DNA from: a virus | Length of the DNA stretch: 20,831 nt | Strand: one strand, 5' to 3' | Virus record (IMG/VR): IMGVR_UViG_3300035698_025401 | Location: 1-20,831 of that record | In this document: positions 1 to 7,989 of the stretch, piece by piece | Position numbering within the stretch: the stretch's first letter is position 1 | How the letters are laid out: every line of letters starts with the position of its first letter | Made by a program: the position numbers and the translations under genes | Notes under the pieces: generated by a model | What the model saw: the letters and a program-made list of their open reading frames with translations, nothing else | What the model was told of the DNA's origin: nothing | The model's database searches: none

Positions 1-3000
1 CAGGTAAATTTCCGATTCTATCACTTAAACTTGGTATATCGTTTAGATATTTCCCAGCCCGTTCTGATGCTTTTTCCATTTCCTGCTGATGGATTATAAA
101 TGAATCAAGTTCTGCAGTATAACCTTTTTCTCTCAATGCCTGGATCTCTGCTTCCATCACTTCTATGTATGCGACTTTTCCTTTTCCATAATCTTTGTAT
201 CTTGCGAGTTCTTTTTCTTTTTGTGCCAAGATGGCCTCAGATGTTGAGTCAAGAGCTTTTTGTGCTTTGGCTTCATATTTAGTTATCCAATCAGGAATTT
301 CTAGAAGACTTAATTTATAATCTCTTGACTTTTCATTTAAATCCTCCATTTTCTTTATTTGAGCATTTGTGTAAAAATCTCCACCACCTTTATATTGCAA
401 TGAAGATAGTTTCTGAATTTCACCTGCTCGTTTTCTATAATCACCTTCTATTTCAAGAAGTTTATCATTTGTATTTTTTGCCTTATCGATCATTTGATCA
501 GCACCATGTATATTTATTACACCAGACATAAAAGTTAATATATTTTTAAACTTTTTGTCATCCTCTGCTGATAATGAAATATTTCTTTTGAAATATTCAA
601 ACGCTATACTAATATCTTCTAATTTGCTTTTATAATCATCTACAATAACATTGTCTATTGTGAATTTCTTTATAAAAAGTTCAGCAGTATTTTCTTTAGC
701 TTCTAATTTTATTTCAGGAGATCCAGACATTCCTTCAATTTTCAAAAGTTTTTTCTGTAGATCTGTCTTACCAATCAATTCAAGTTGTTTATCCTGTTCT
801 ACTATAAGGTTTTCAAGTTCTGTATTTTCCGATTTAAGACTTTCCTTATATCTGTATATTGCACTTGCTATTTGTTCAGAGGTTGCTCCTAAATCTTTAT
901 AATAAATTTCTATTTCATAAAGCATTCTATCTATCGCAGCTTTATATTCTGGCATATCATTAGCTGCTATATTATTTTTATCAGCATAATCTTTATAGTA
1001 ATTTATTTCAGATTCTAATTGTTCCATACTTACTTCAGAAAGCATCCTAATCTTTTTTTCTTTCTTTTCTACATCTGAAATATCTAATTCGTCTATTTTT
1101 GACATTTTTAACTCAATAGTAATATCTTCCCAACTATCATCTTTATATCCATATGCCCCAATACTTATTGTGGCTTGATCTTTTTGTTGTTGAAGAAGTT
1201 TTTTAAATCTTTCTTTTATTTCAGAGGCTTTTTTTAATCCAGCCGCATAATCTTTAAAATAATCTTCCATTTTCTTTATATGAGCATATAATTCTGGTTT
1301 CTCTCTCTCTAAAACATCTTCGTTGTTTTTTAAAACAGCAATAGCATCTTTTAAAGATTTTTCTAATACATCTTTTGACATATCTGATTTATATTTTTTA
1401 GGGCTTGTTTGAAAATGAACCATTTCATGTCTATCTTTTGGTTCAGATTCTTTAAATCTAATTTGATTTTGTAATTTGCTTATTTTTTCTTTAGTTACTT
1501 TTATTGCATTTGTTGCTGAATCAATTGCTGATTGATCAGCAATAATTCTATCATTGAATTTTTTCCAAATTTTCCCTGTTTCATTAATCTTATCTTCTGG
1601 AACAGAGACATTGATACTATCAAAATATTTTTGAACTGGTGAGCTTATTTTTTCACCAAGATTCTGAAGTAAAATTTCAAAATCAAGAGAAGCAGCAGAC
1701 ATTTGTTGAACTTTTCTGATTTGTTCTTTATAAAATGCATTTTCTTTTTCTATGTATGTTTCGACTGCTTTGTTTTGCTTATCATCTTTAAGAAAATCAA
1801 CTAAGTCAAAACCAAGATTTTGTGCATTTTTAGATGTAATTATTCCTATCAATTCTTCATCCGACATTGACTTTTTTTCTATAATTTCTTTATACATACT
1901 AGAGTTTTTCTTAATCTGATTTGAAATATTTTCCTTGTATTTGATTAAATCTTGTATTTCTTTTGCTTTTTTGGACGATGATATGGAAAACAAATTTTCT
2001 TTTCCATCCCCAAGAGGATTAAATTTCTCAAATGAAACAGATCTTTTATCTATTTCTATTTTTTGATCTTGAAGATTTTTTATAGCTTCTTCAACTTTAG
2101 AAACTTCAAGATTTTTTATTTCCTCATAAAGAACAACAATTTGATTTGCTGAAAATGTACTTACTGTCTCTTTAAAATTTCCTTTTGTAACACCTTCAAT
2201 ATTAAAATATTTTTCAAAGATTTCTTTTATTTCTTTTTCTCTATGTGCCTCATCGAAACCTACATCGGCAACTGCTCCTCCTCCTATCGCAGCTCCAATT
2301 CCATACGTAATAGGATTAAGAGTCAAAGTTCCATGCCCCATTAAAACAGAACTAAGAGTTGACAAAATAGGATGTTTTTCAAAAGTATTTGCCAAAAGAC
2401 CTAATGTTTCACCAAGAGTTCCTATCAAAGGGGAATAATCTTTAAGACTTTTTGCTGCATTATCAACCCCTCTACCAATATCTCCAAAAAATTCAATTAT
2501 ACCATCTTCATTATCGCTTAAAAAAGATGTCATATTTTGTGTAGCCTTTCTTAATGAATCATTCCACTCATCAAAAATTCCTATTCCAAGTTCTGAAAAT
2601 GCAGATTTCAATATTTTCATATCGTTTACATAAGTATTTCTCATATCTTCTGCAATTTTCTTAGAGATACCATTTGACTCTTCTATTCTCTTTTGAAGCA
2701 ATCTTACAAGTGGAACAACATCTCTAAGCATTACTGCTGCTCTACCACCACGCTCTGCAAAATTATCAAATATATCTCCAGTAGTCCAACCAGCTTCATT
2801 TATTGCCTCAAGAGCATCCAATAAACCTTTTCCAGAACCACTTTTATTCAATTTTTTAAAAACGTCATCTACCTTGCCCATTGCAAACGATAGTTGGGTT
2901 CCTGCTAAAGAGCCTTGAACACCTGAGTTACCTAACGTACCTATCATAGCTGACAAAGCTTCTATACTGTATCCGTATGCTTTGGCTTTTGGAGCTGCGT

Positions 3001-4291
3001 ATCTAAATGTATCAGCCATTTGTTCGATATTTACATTAGACATTGTAGTTGTCGCAATAAAAGCATCATTTACTCTTGTAAGATCTGATACGGTTAATCC
3101 CATAGAAATCATTGCATTTGTACTTATATCTGCTGCTCTTGCAAGATCAATTTGTCCAGAGGTAGATAATTCTATTACAGCGGCCAATGCTTTTGTTGTC
3201 TGAATAGCTGTTAATCCTGCCATACCTAAAAACTTTGCACCACTTGCAACTTGCATGGCTGTTTTTTCTGTAGAAGATCCAAGCCTTCTTACTTCTTCCT
3301 CAAGAGCTATTGATTCTCTATTGGTAGTTTGAAGAATTGCATTTACCCTAACCATTTCTTGTCTGAATTTTCCACCAGATTCAATTACAGTAGAGAATAT
3401 TTCTTTACCTTGCCAAGCAAGCATGGTTGTAGTTAGAAATGGCAATAGTTGTCTTAGTTGGCGATTAAATTTTACAAGTCCTTCGCTTCCATTATGAAAA
3501 CCATCATTAATTCCTCTTTGATTGTTTTTTAATTTATCGTAAGCTTTGGAAAGTTTCTTAACCTGTTTTTCCATATCTTTGTATTTTGAATCAATAGATT
3601 CTATAACTTTGTTTTGATCTTTAAAAGCATCAACAAGAGAAGATATTCCCTTTTTTAGATTTTTATTTTGTGATCTTAATCTAGAGTTACCGGCTCCAAG
3701 ATCTTTTGAGACTTGATTTAGATTACTATAGGCTTTTGTAAGATCTTTTAATGCTTTTGTAGTGACTTTGTGGCCGGAGGATTCTTTTGATAAACTTTTC
3801 TTAACTTTATCTATTTCTTTAGTGGCTGAGGCAAGAGATGAAGATGTTTTATTATATGCACTAGCTAAACCAGAATTATTCTTTGTTTGCTGTTGCATTA
3901 ACTTATCTAAATTTCCATACCTTCCTTCTAAGCTTTTATATTTTTGATTTAATTCTGAGAGACTTCCAGAAACTTCTTTGTGCAGCTTAGCTTCTTTCAT
4001 AAACTTAGACTGATAATTTCTCATACCAGCCGTAGTTTTTTCTCGTTTTTTTGTTAAGTCTTCAACTTCTTCTTTAAGTTTAGATGTTTCTTTCGTAGAG
4101 GTTGATGTTGCTTTTTGAAAGGCTTGTTCAGCAACAACAACTGCTGCTGAACTTTTCTTAGAAATCTTCTCTACATCCTTAAAAGATTTCTCAGTCTTCT
4201 CCATATTCTTGATTAATTTGTCTGTTTCTTCTTGGGCCTTTCTCATATCAGAAAAGAATTTCGATAAATCAAATGTTATTTTCTCACTCAT
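1..4291 (-). CDS. phage tail tape measure protein, TP901-like (partial, C-terminus beyond the window)
   Basis: The frame is open from the ATG at 4291 to the left edge, giving more than 1,430 residues, so the C-terminus is missing. Residues 1-280 are Lys/Glu/Ser-rich and look like long coiled coil. About residues 300-540 carry the recognisable TP901-type tape-measure core (EEEVRRLGSSTEKTA, then GLTAIQTTKALAAVIELS, then GTLGNSGVQGSLAGTQL). A Gly/Ala-rich hydrophobic patch follows near residues 655-675 (around 2270-2330), then another long charged helical stretch. Tape measure proteins set tail length, fill the tail tube and help DNA cross the host envelope. The start has an AAGGTGA ribosome-binding site and lies 3 nt after the stop of the chaperone second frame, the standard position after G/GT. 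No peptidase or lysozyme motif was recognised in the visible part. The family call is confident; fine domain limits are estimates. Confidence 0.93.
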   Translation of the reverse strand, partial: MSEKITFDLSKFFSDMRKAQEETDKLIKNMEKTEKSFKDVEKISKKSSAAVVVAEQAFQKATSTSTKETSKLKEEVEDLTKKREKTTAGMRNYQSKFMKEAKLHKEVSGSLSELNQKYKSLEGRYGNLDKLMQQQTKNNSGLASAYNKTSSSLASATKEIDKVKKSLSKESSGHKVTTKALKDLTKAYSNLNQVSKDLGAGNSRLRSQNKNLKKGISSLVDAFKDQNKVIESIDSKYKDMEKQVKKLSKAYDKLKNNQRGINDGFHNGSEGLVKFNRQLRQLLPFLTTTMLAWQGKEIFSTVIESGGKFRQEMVRVNAILQTTNRESIALEEEVRRLGSSTEKTAMQVASGAKFLGMAGLTAIQTTKALAAVIELSTSGQIDLARAADISTNAMISMGLTVSDLTRVNDAFIATTTMSNVNIEQMADTFRYAAPKAKAYGYSIEALSAMIGTLGNSGVQGSLAGTQLSFAMGKVDDVFKKLNKSGSGKGLLDALEAINEAGWTTGDIFDNFAERGGRAAVMLRDVVPLVRLLQKRIEESNGISKKIAEDMRNTYVNDMKILKSAFSELGIGIFDEWNDSLRKATQNMTSFLSDNEDGIIEFFGDIGRGVDNAAKSLKDYSPLIGTLGETLGLLANTFEKHPILSTLSSVLMGHGTLTLNPITYGIGAAIGGGAVADVGFDEAHREKEIKEIFEKYFNIEGVTKGNFKETVSTFSANQIVVLYEEIKNLEVSKVEEAIKNLQDQKIEIDKRSVSFEKFNPLGDGKENLFSISSSKKAKEIQDLIKYKENISNQIKKNSSMYKEIIEKKSMSDEELIGIITSKNAQNLGFDLVDFLKDDKQNKAVETYIEKENAFYKEQIRKVQQMSAASLDFEILLQNLGEKISSPVQKYFDSINVSVPEDKINETGKIWKKFNDRIIADQSAIDSATNAIKVTKEKISKLQNQIRFKESEPKDRHEMVHFQTSPKKYKSDMSKDVLEKSLKDAIAVLKNNEDVLEREKPELYAHIKKMEDYFKDYAAGLKKASEIKERFKKLLQQQKDQATISIGAYGYKDDSWEDITIELKMSKIDELDISDVEKKEKKIRMLSEVSMEQLESEINYYKDYADKNNIAANDMPEYKAAIDRMLYEIEIYYKDLGATSEQIASAIYRYKESLKSENTELENLIVEQDKQLELIGKTDLQKKLLKIEGMSGSPEIKLEAKENTAELFIKKFTIDNVIVDDYKSKLEDISIAFEYFKRNISLSAEDDKKFKNILTFMSGVINIHGADQMIDKAKNTNDKLLEIEGDYRKRAGEIQKLSSLQYKGGGDFYTNAQIKKMEDLNEKSRDYKLSLLEIPDWITKYEAKAQKALDSTSEAILAQKEKELARYKDYGKGKVAYIEVMEAEIQALREKGYTAELDSFIIHQQEMEKASERAGKYLNDIPSLSDRIGNLP

Positions 4292-4294
4292 GAA

Positions 4295-4693
4295 TCACCT
4301 TCTTTTCTTTTTTGGTTTCTTTTGTCTAACCTTTCGTCCAGCCTCTTCCTTTGCCTTATTTTTTTCTTTTTTCTTTTGCTTTTCATTCCATTTTGTTATG
4401 AATTCACCTTCTATATGTAGTATTTTCTCATATATCTCCCAAGTTTCATCATAATCAAAACAAAGATTCCTTACGCTTTCAGAACTTACTCCACCTATTC
4501 CAGAGAATCCTGCTACTCGGTCGAACTTGCTTAAAATCTGCCAAAGTTCTAATGCTCGATTGTTTTCTGGCAATAGAAGAGGAAGGTCACACTCAACTAA
4601 TTTTCCTTTTATGAAAATATCCTCTTCTCTTGCACATTTTCCACCGTAAAGACTTCTACAAACATCACAATTCGTAGAAGTCCCTTTTGCCAT
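4295..4693 (-). CDS. tail assembly chaperone, second-frame (GT-like) part, reached by -1 frameshift
   Basis: From its first ATG this frame gives 132 residues with a Cys cluster near the start (C9, C12, C20) and a very basic tail (KKKEKNKAKEEAGRKV and KKPKKKRR). The ATG at 4693 has no convincing ribosome-binding site. The frame is open upstream through LIEYAAW and meets the previous gene exactly at an A AAA AAC slippery heptamer, so the natural product is probably a fusion of about 277 residues spanning 4295-5127. Position between tail tube and tape measure, plus the overlapping -1 frame, is the signature of lambda G/GT-type chaperones, which bind the tape measure protein and tube subunits during tail assembly and are absent from the virion. 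Sequence similarity to lambda was not recognised; the call rests on synteny and frameshift architecture. Confidence 0.8.
   Translation of the reverse strand: MAKGTSTNCDVCRSLYGGKCAREEDIFIKGKLVECDLPLLLPENNRALELWQILSKFDRVAGFSGIGGVSSESVRNLCFDYDETWEIYEKILHIEGEFITKWNEKQKKKEKNKAKEEAGRKVRQKKPKKKRR
4651..4682 (-). other. 9-bp stem-loop downstream of the frameshift site
   Basis: GACTTCTAC (4651-4659) and GTAGAAGTC (4674-4682) pair perfectly around a 14-nt loop. With a two-base bulge the stem could extend by three A-T pairs. It lies 31 nt after the slippery heptamer in the transcript. That is farther than the usual 5-9 nt spacer of frameshift stimulators, so a stimulatory role is only a possibility. 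Confidence 0.45.
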
Positions 4694-4710
4694 CCAAGCA
4701 GCATACTCAA

Positions 4711-5127
4711 TTAGTTTTTTGTTTCTTCCTCTTTTTTAACCTCTCTGTTTTCCTGAATCTCATCAACCTGGTCTAGAACCCAACCAATTATCTCTGGATT
4801 ATATGACCAAACGGCAAGTTTGTTTTCCTTAGTGCATTTAAGAACATTTCCATTCATATCTTCTACACCTTTCCAGTCAAGAATAGTATCAACTATTCTT
4901 TCTTTTTGAACTTCCATTAAATTAGGTTCTTTAACTAATTCTTTTTTTGTTTTTCTGTTAGGTGAAACCCAATCTTTTTTCTCATGTTTCTTAAACACCA
5001 CATCAAGCTCCTGTGGTGTCATTGGAGACACAAAAAAAGTAGCGAGTATTTTGCTATCAGGATCATTATTGTCTTCCTTGAAATCAATCTGAATGGTCTC
5101 TTTTTCTATTCTTAATCTTAATGCCAT
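4711..5127 (-). CDS. tail assembly chaperone, first-frame (G-like) protein
   Basis: A 138-residue acidic protein beginning MALRLRIEKETIQIDF, with a beta-rich N-terminal half and a helical C-terminal half (EPNLMEVQKERIVDTILDWK, then NPEIIGWVLDQVDEIQE). The GxxDxxG-like 'LDWKGVED' stretch and small C-terminal helices are typical of phage tail assembly chaperones. It follows the tail tube gene and precedes the tape measure gene. Most ribosomes should stop at 4711 to give this short form; a minority should shift -1 at 4714-4720 and make the long form. The ATG has a GGGAG ribosome-binding site 8 nt upstream. The leader in front of it holds a large RNA pseudoknot (5150-5227), which may tune the amount of this gene relative to the tube gene. 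The role is inferred from synteny and the frameshift. Confidence 0.8.
   Translation of the reverse strand: MALRLRIEKETIQIDFKEDNNDPDSKILATFFVSPMTPQELDVVFKKHEKKDWVSPNRKTKKELVKEPNLMEVQKERIVDTILDWKGVEDMNGNVLKCTKENKLAVWSYNPEIIGWVLDQVDEIQENREVKKEEETKN
4714..4720 (-). promoter_or_regulatory. -1 ribosomal frameshift slippery site A AAA AAC
   Basis: In the frame of the upstream chaperone gene the codons read ACA AAA AAC TAA, placing a perfect X XXY YYZ heptamer directly before the stop codon. A -1 slip continues as CTA ATT GAG TAT GCT GCT TGG ATG, in frame with the downstream ORF without a stop. A Shine-Dalgarno-like GAGG (4728-4731) lies 7 nt upstream of the heptamer. Internal SD-like elements of this kind are known to stimulate -1 frameshifting in bacterial dnaX. 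Confidence 0.85.
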
Positions 5128-5149
5128 GTTAAATTCTCCCGTTATTTTT

Positions 5150-5227
5150 AATCCCCCGGTTTTGTTTTAAATGCGTCCTATAGAATCCAAAACCGGGAGA
5201 TTATTTGTATTCTAATCAAAGGACGCA
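5150..5227 (-). promoter_or_regulatory. large H-type RNA pseudoknot in the tail tube-chaperone intergenic region
   Basis: Two interlocked helices can form in the late transcript. Helix A pairs 5221-5227 with 5172-5178 (TGCGTCC/GGACGCA, 7 bp) and 5209-5214 with 5181-5186 (TAGAAT/ATTCTA, 6 bp), separated by a 6/2 internal loop. Helix B pairs 5188-5202 with 5150-5164 (AATCTCCCGGTTTTG with CAAAACCGGGGGATT; 14 of 15 pairs, 10 continuous around CCCGG). The 5' strand of helix B lies in the loop of helix A, and its 3' strand lies downstream, so the topology is a pseudoknot with linkers of 6, 1 and 7 nt. No T-tract follows on either strand, so it is not an intrinsic terminator. It ends 10 nt before the chaperone ribosome-binding site. 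The function is unknown. Confidence 0.75.
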
Positions 5228-5276
5228 AACTTTGTTTTTCAAGTATTATAATATACTAAAAAAACTTTAATTTCAA

Positions 5277-6737
5277 CTAAATTATAACAATATCGCAACT
5301 GTCTTCACCTGCTGACCCAAGTGCTGTTGTAGGCATTGCAAGAGTTGTAGTTGCTCCCTCAATTCCAATTGTTGGCGTATTAGATCTGGCAAGTGGCATA
5401 CTGATTGCTAGTTTTCTTTCTTCGTCATGACCAGCTCCATCAACAGCCGCACCCATATTCCCAAAAAGTAGATGCATTTTAAAAGTATTTCCAACAGATC
5501 CAAGGGTAAAATACTTAGCATCATCCTTTCTGAAATAAATATTCATGTCAGTTGTAATTTCTCTAGTATTTTCAACAAAACCTTCTGGATTAGTTGTTCC
5601 AACCTCATCAATAATATAATCTTTTGGAACATTAAATGAAAGATCAGACGACCTGAATTGACCCTGAACATCATCTATCCAGACATATGTGTATCTTGAT
5701 TCAATAGCATTTGCAACTGTAGTTCCAGTAGGTAGATATCCAACAACCTCATCATCAACTTCCCAATCAGACTCAAGAACATGCCCAGCTATAAATGTAA
5801 GTTTGTCAGTTGTAGCATCTATACTTTCAATTTGATACCCAACAGTAGAATTTGAATCAACTGTCCCATCTGCTGCATGAATACAGCTCACAAAAGCACC
5901 TACGCTAAATTTAGTTGTATCATCAACAATGGTAAAAAGAGCTCCTGTAGTTCCTTTCGTTTGTACATCATCAGAACCTGCAAAAACCATTGCCATACCC
6001 TGACCACTCATAGTCCAAGTTACAGCTCCTTCATTATCGACTCCAACACTACCAGAATTTACAGTACATCCTGAAAGGCCCTGAATAAAATGATCAGTCA
6101 TAACCCAAAGTGAGAATGTAGGAGAATTAACCGCTTGTCTATACCAATCAGAAGTAAGTGTTACTACATAAGGCCCACTTGCTGATCCAGCATGTGCATT
6201 TGCTGTGCTTCCATCCCAAGCTCTAATACAATTATGGAAAGTTCCAGTTGTAGATGTTGCAGCTGTTATTCCTCTATAATAAATAGTTTCATTTGCTGTA
6301 GTTCCATCAGTTATTGTAATAACTCCAGTTTCAGGAAGCCTTGTATCTCCAGCTAAAGTAGTATAAGGTATTTCAAGCAAATCAATAGCAATGTCAACAG
6401 CTAAAACTGCTGTTACTGTATCTCCATCTACTTTGCTTCCCTGTAAACACTCCATTAGAACGTCACCCTGAATATCTTCTTTATGATTATCAGGCATTCT
6501 TAGATACATGTTGCAAGACCAATCTCCAGGAGGTTGTGCATTCTGAAACTGATCAATAATATCCAAGGAATCATTTATTTCCTCAGAATTCATAAAATCA
6601 GGGTTTTGTTTAATAGTTGCTGGCCCTGCTGGTAAAATATAATCTGTTGTAGCAGGAAATTTTAGAGTTCCAGCAGTATCTTCTTTTACAGCGAAAACCT
6701 TTTGCTTCCTAGCTGTTCCTATCCCATCATCTGACAT
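5277..6737 (-). CDS. major tail tube protein
   Basis: A 486-residue, beta-rich, Cys-poor protein between the tail terminator gene and the chaperone/tape measure genes, where siphoviruses encode the tube subunit. The N-terminal part (GTARKQKVFAVKEDTAGTLK, then DYILPAGPATIKQNPDFMNS) resembles Phage_tube_2-type tube proteins that start with a short AxKEDTxGT segment. The middle holds virion insert motifs, such as TGTFHNCIRAWDGSTANAHA around residues 164-183, common in phage structural proteins. The length exceeds the ~150-250 residues of simple tube proteins, which suggests one or two decorating insert domains. The start has an AGGAG site 8 nt upstream (positions about 6746-6750). Family assignment is by pattern and synteny; exact domain limits are not certain. 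Confidence 0.8.
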   Translation of the reverse strand: MSDDGIGTARKQKVFAVKEDTAGTLKFPATTDYILPAGPATIKQNPDFMNSEEINDSLDIIDQFQNAQPPGDWSCNMYLRMPDNHKEDIQGDVLMECLQGSKVDGDTVTAVLAVDIAIDLLEIPYTTLAGDTRLPETGVITITDGTTANETIYYRGITAATSTTGTFHNCIRAWDGSTANAHAGSASGPYVVTLTSDWYRQAVNSPTFSLWVMTDHFIQGLSGCTVNSGSVGVDNEGAVTWTMSGQGMAMVFAGSDDVQTKGTTGALFTIVDDTTKFSVGAFVSCIHAADGTVDSNSTVGYQIESIDATTDKLTFIAGHVLESDWEVDDEVVGYLPTGTTVANAIESRYTYVWIDDVQGQFRSSDLSFNVPKDYIIDEVGTTNPEGFVENTREITTDMNIYFRKDDAKYFTLGSVGNTFKMHLLFGNMGAAVDGAGHDEERKLAISMPLARSNTPTIGIEGATTTLAMPTTALGSAGEDSCDIVII

Positions 6738-6801
6738 GTCGATTCTCCTTGTTTATAATTAATAATAAAATAATAATTTTAAATTAATAAATTAAAAATA
6801 T

Positions 6802-7197
6802 TTACACAGGATAATAAATTACTTTAGTGGAAAAAGAACACCTAGTTTGGTAGAAACCTTCTGTCTCTCCATATTCATTTATTTCCATCGCTTCAAAAGT
6901 TACATCATCTATATCTAAAGTACGAAATAATACCCTTATGGCCTCTGCATAAGTAAGAGCATTTCTATTTCCTGAATTAACAGGAGTGTATACATCAACA
7001 ATTACTGTACATGCATTTAAATCTGCTCCATCTCTACCAATCTCAAGATCCCTACTTGTTCCATTTCTGACTATTAGTTTAATCCAAGAAGTATCAGGAG
7101 ATGGATTGTATGTTTTATTAGGCCATGCAATATCAGTTGTTTTCCAACTCTCATACAATAATCCAACCACAACATCTCTAAGTTCTAAGGAATTCAT
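6802..7197 (-). CDS. tail terminator-like protein (DUF4128/gpU-like)
   Basis: A 131-residue protein with the usual layout of tail terminators: a short N-terminal helix, a central WIKLIVRNGTSRDLEIG strand region, then VIVDVYTPVNSGNRNALTYA, where the family has a xVDVFxPxGxGxxxA-like stretch, and a C-terminal strand ending KVIYYPV. Tail terminators form a ring that stops tube polymerisation and provides the joining surface to the head. The gene overlaps the preceding HK97-gp10-like gene by four bases (ATGA) and has an AAAGGA site, so translational coupling is likely. It precedes the tail tube gene, as expected. Moderately confident, supported by gene order. Confidence 0.72.
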   Translation of the reverse strand: MNSLELRDVVVGLLYESWKTTDIAWPNKTYNPSPDTSWIKLIVRNGTSRDLEIGRDGADLNACTVIVDVYTPVNSGNRNALTYAEAIRVLFRTLDIDDVTFEAMEINEYGETEGFYQTRCSFSTKVIYYPV

Positions 7198-7622
7198 AAC
7201 TTTCCTTTTGCATCTTCATATCTTTCATCAAAAGAATTAGAAATAGCTTTTATAAAACCTGGATTTGCATTAGGCCCTGTTCCTGCTGTTGGTGTTCCTC
7301 TTTCAAGATCAGTTATAAATTCTGCATTATTGAAAATAGATATAGTAGAGCTTCCATTAAAATCAAGTTTAAATTCATTAGCTCTATCACTAACTCTATT
7401 TAAAACTTCTTGAAAATTCCTTTTATGGTATATATCGTAATTTCCGATCGTTTCATCGTTTTCTTCATTACTTAGTTGCCAATTAAGAGCATGGTATCCT
7501 GTATCAAAAGGTGTATTTGCAGCTAAATCAACAACCATACCTTTAAAGGTATTTTCAAGAGCTCTAATATATCCATCCTGTTGCTTCTTTAAGGTTTCTC
7601 TTATTTTATCTTTAGGATTCAT
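7194..7622 (-). CDS. HK97-gp10-like minor tail/neck protein
   Basis: A 142-residue protein with an N-terminal helix (KIRETLKKQQDGYIRALENTFK) followed by the family hallmark 'NTPFDTGYHALNW' at about residues 35-47; HK97-gp10 proteins typically carry TPVDTGxLRxSW here. The later 'ISIFNNAEFITDLERGTP' matches the strand with N-x-x-x-YaxxlExG in the same family, and the C-terminal helix (FIKAISNSFDERYEDA) completes the fold. These proteins belong to the neck or proximal tail completion module. The gene lies between the head closure and tail terminator genes, with an AGGGA site at suitable spacing and a 4-base overlap with the next gene. Confidence 0.82.
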   Translation of the reverse strand: MNPKDKIRETLKKQQDGYIRALENTFKGMVVDLAANTPFDTGYHALNWQLSNEENDETIGNYDIYHKRNFQEVLNRVSDRANEFKLDFNGSSTISIFNNAEFITDLERGTPTAGTGPNANPGFIKAISNSFDERYEDAKGKL

Positions 7623-7623
7623 T

Positions 7624-7986
7624 TTATTCCCTGCAAAATAAAGAAAACATTATAATATCTTCTGATGGAGCAACCTTGCCAACTCTATATATTAAAATAC
7701 TTGTATTATCTGTTCTTGTAGCTGTATCCGAACTAGAAAGAGTTATTTCAGAACCAGCATTATCTATAGCAGGAACAAGTAGTTTAAAATCATTTATTTT
7801 TATTTCATCACCATATACATCATCTTCAAAATTCTCTTGAATGCAATATGTAGAATAATCTGTATCATCACCAAGTGTTTCAGTTACAGGATTGTACGTA
7901 TTGCTTTTATGATGCAAAGTAATACTAAATCCATTTTCTTTGAATTTTTCATAAATCCTATTTCTTACAACTGAAACATTTATCAT
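7624..7986 (-). CDS. putative head closure (head-tail connector) protein
   Basis: A 120-residue small beta-barrel candidate with a helical N-terminus (VVRNRIYEKFKENGFSITLH) and the segment NTYNPVTETLGDDTDYSTYC. A sequence of the form 'xYdPxTgxx' followed by strands is typical of head closure proteins of the SPP1 gp16/HK97 gp7 kind. It sits directly after the adaptor gene (3 nt gap) and before the HK97-gp10-like gene, the invariable place for the head closure ring. A GAGGAG ribosome-binding site precedes the ATG. The assignment relies mainly on gene order, length and general pattern, and remote similarity was not tested. Confidence 0.62.
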   Translation of the reverse strand: MINVSVVRNRIYEKFKENGFSITLHHKSNTYNPVTETLGDDTDYSTYCIQENFEDDVYGDEIKINDFKLLVPAIDNAGSEITLSSSDTATRTDNTSILIYRVGKVAPSEDIIMFSLFCRE

Positions 7987-7989
7987 CTT

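Noticed and set aside
100-3947. Several plus-strand ORFs of 60-83 codons opposite the tape measure gene
   Set aside because: They are antisense to a long open frame with clear tape-measure similarity and have no ribosome-binding sites.
4691-4693. Independent start for the GT-like ORF
   Set aside because: No Shine-Dalgarno sequence precedes this ATG and the frame is open back to the slippery heptamer, so it is more likely an internal Met of the fusion.
5150-5202. Intrinsic terminator after the tail tube gene
   Set aside because: The GC-rich stem has no T-tract on either strand, and the chaperone genes downstream need read-through; the pseudoknot reading fits better.
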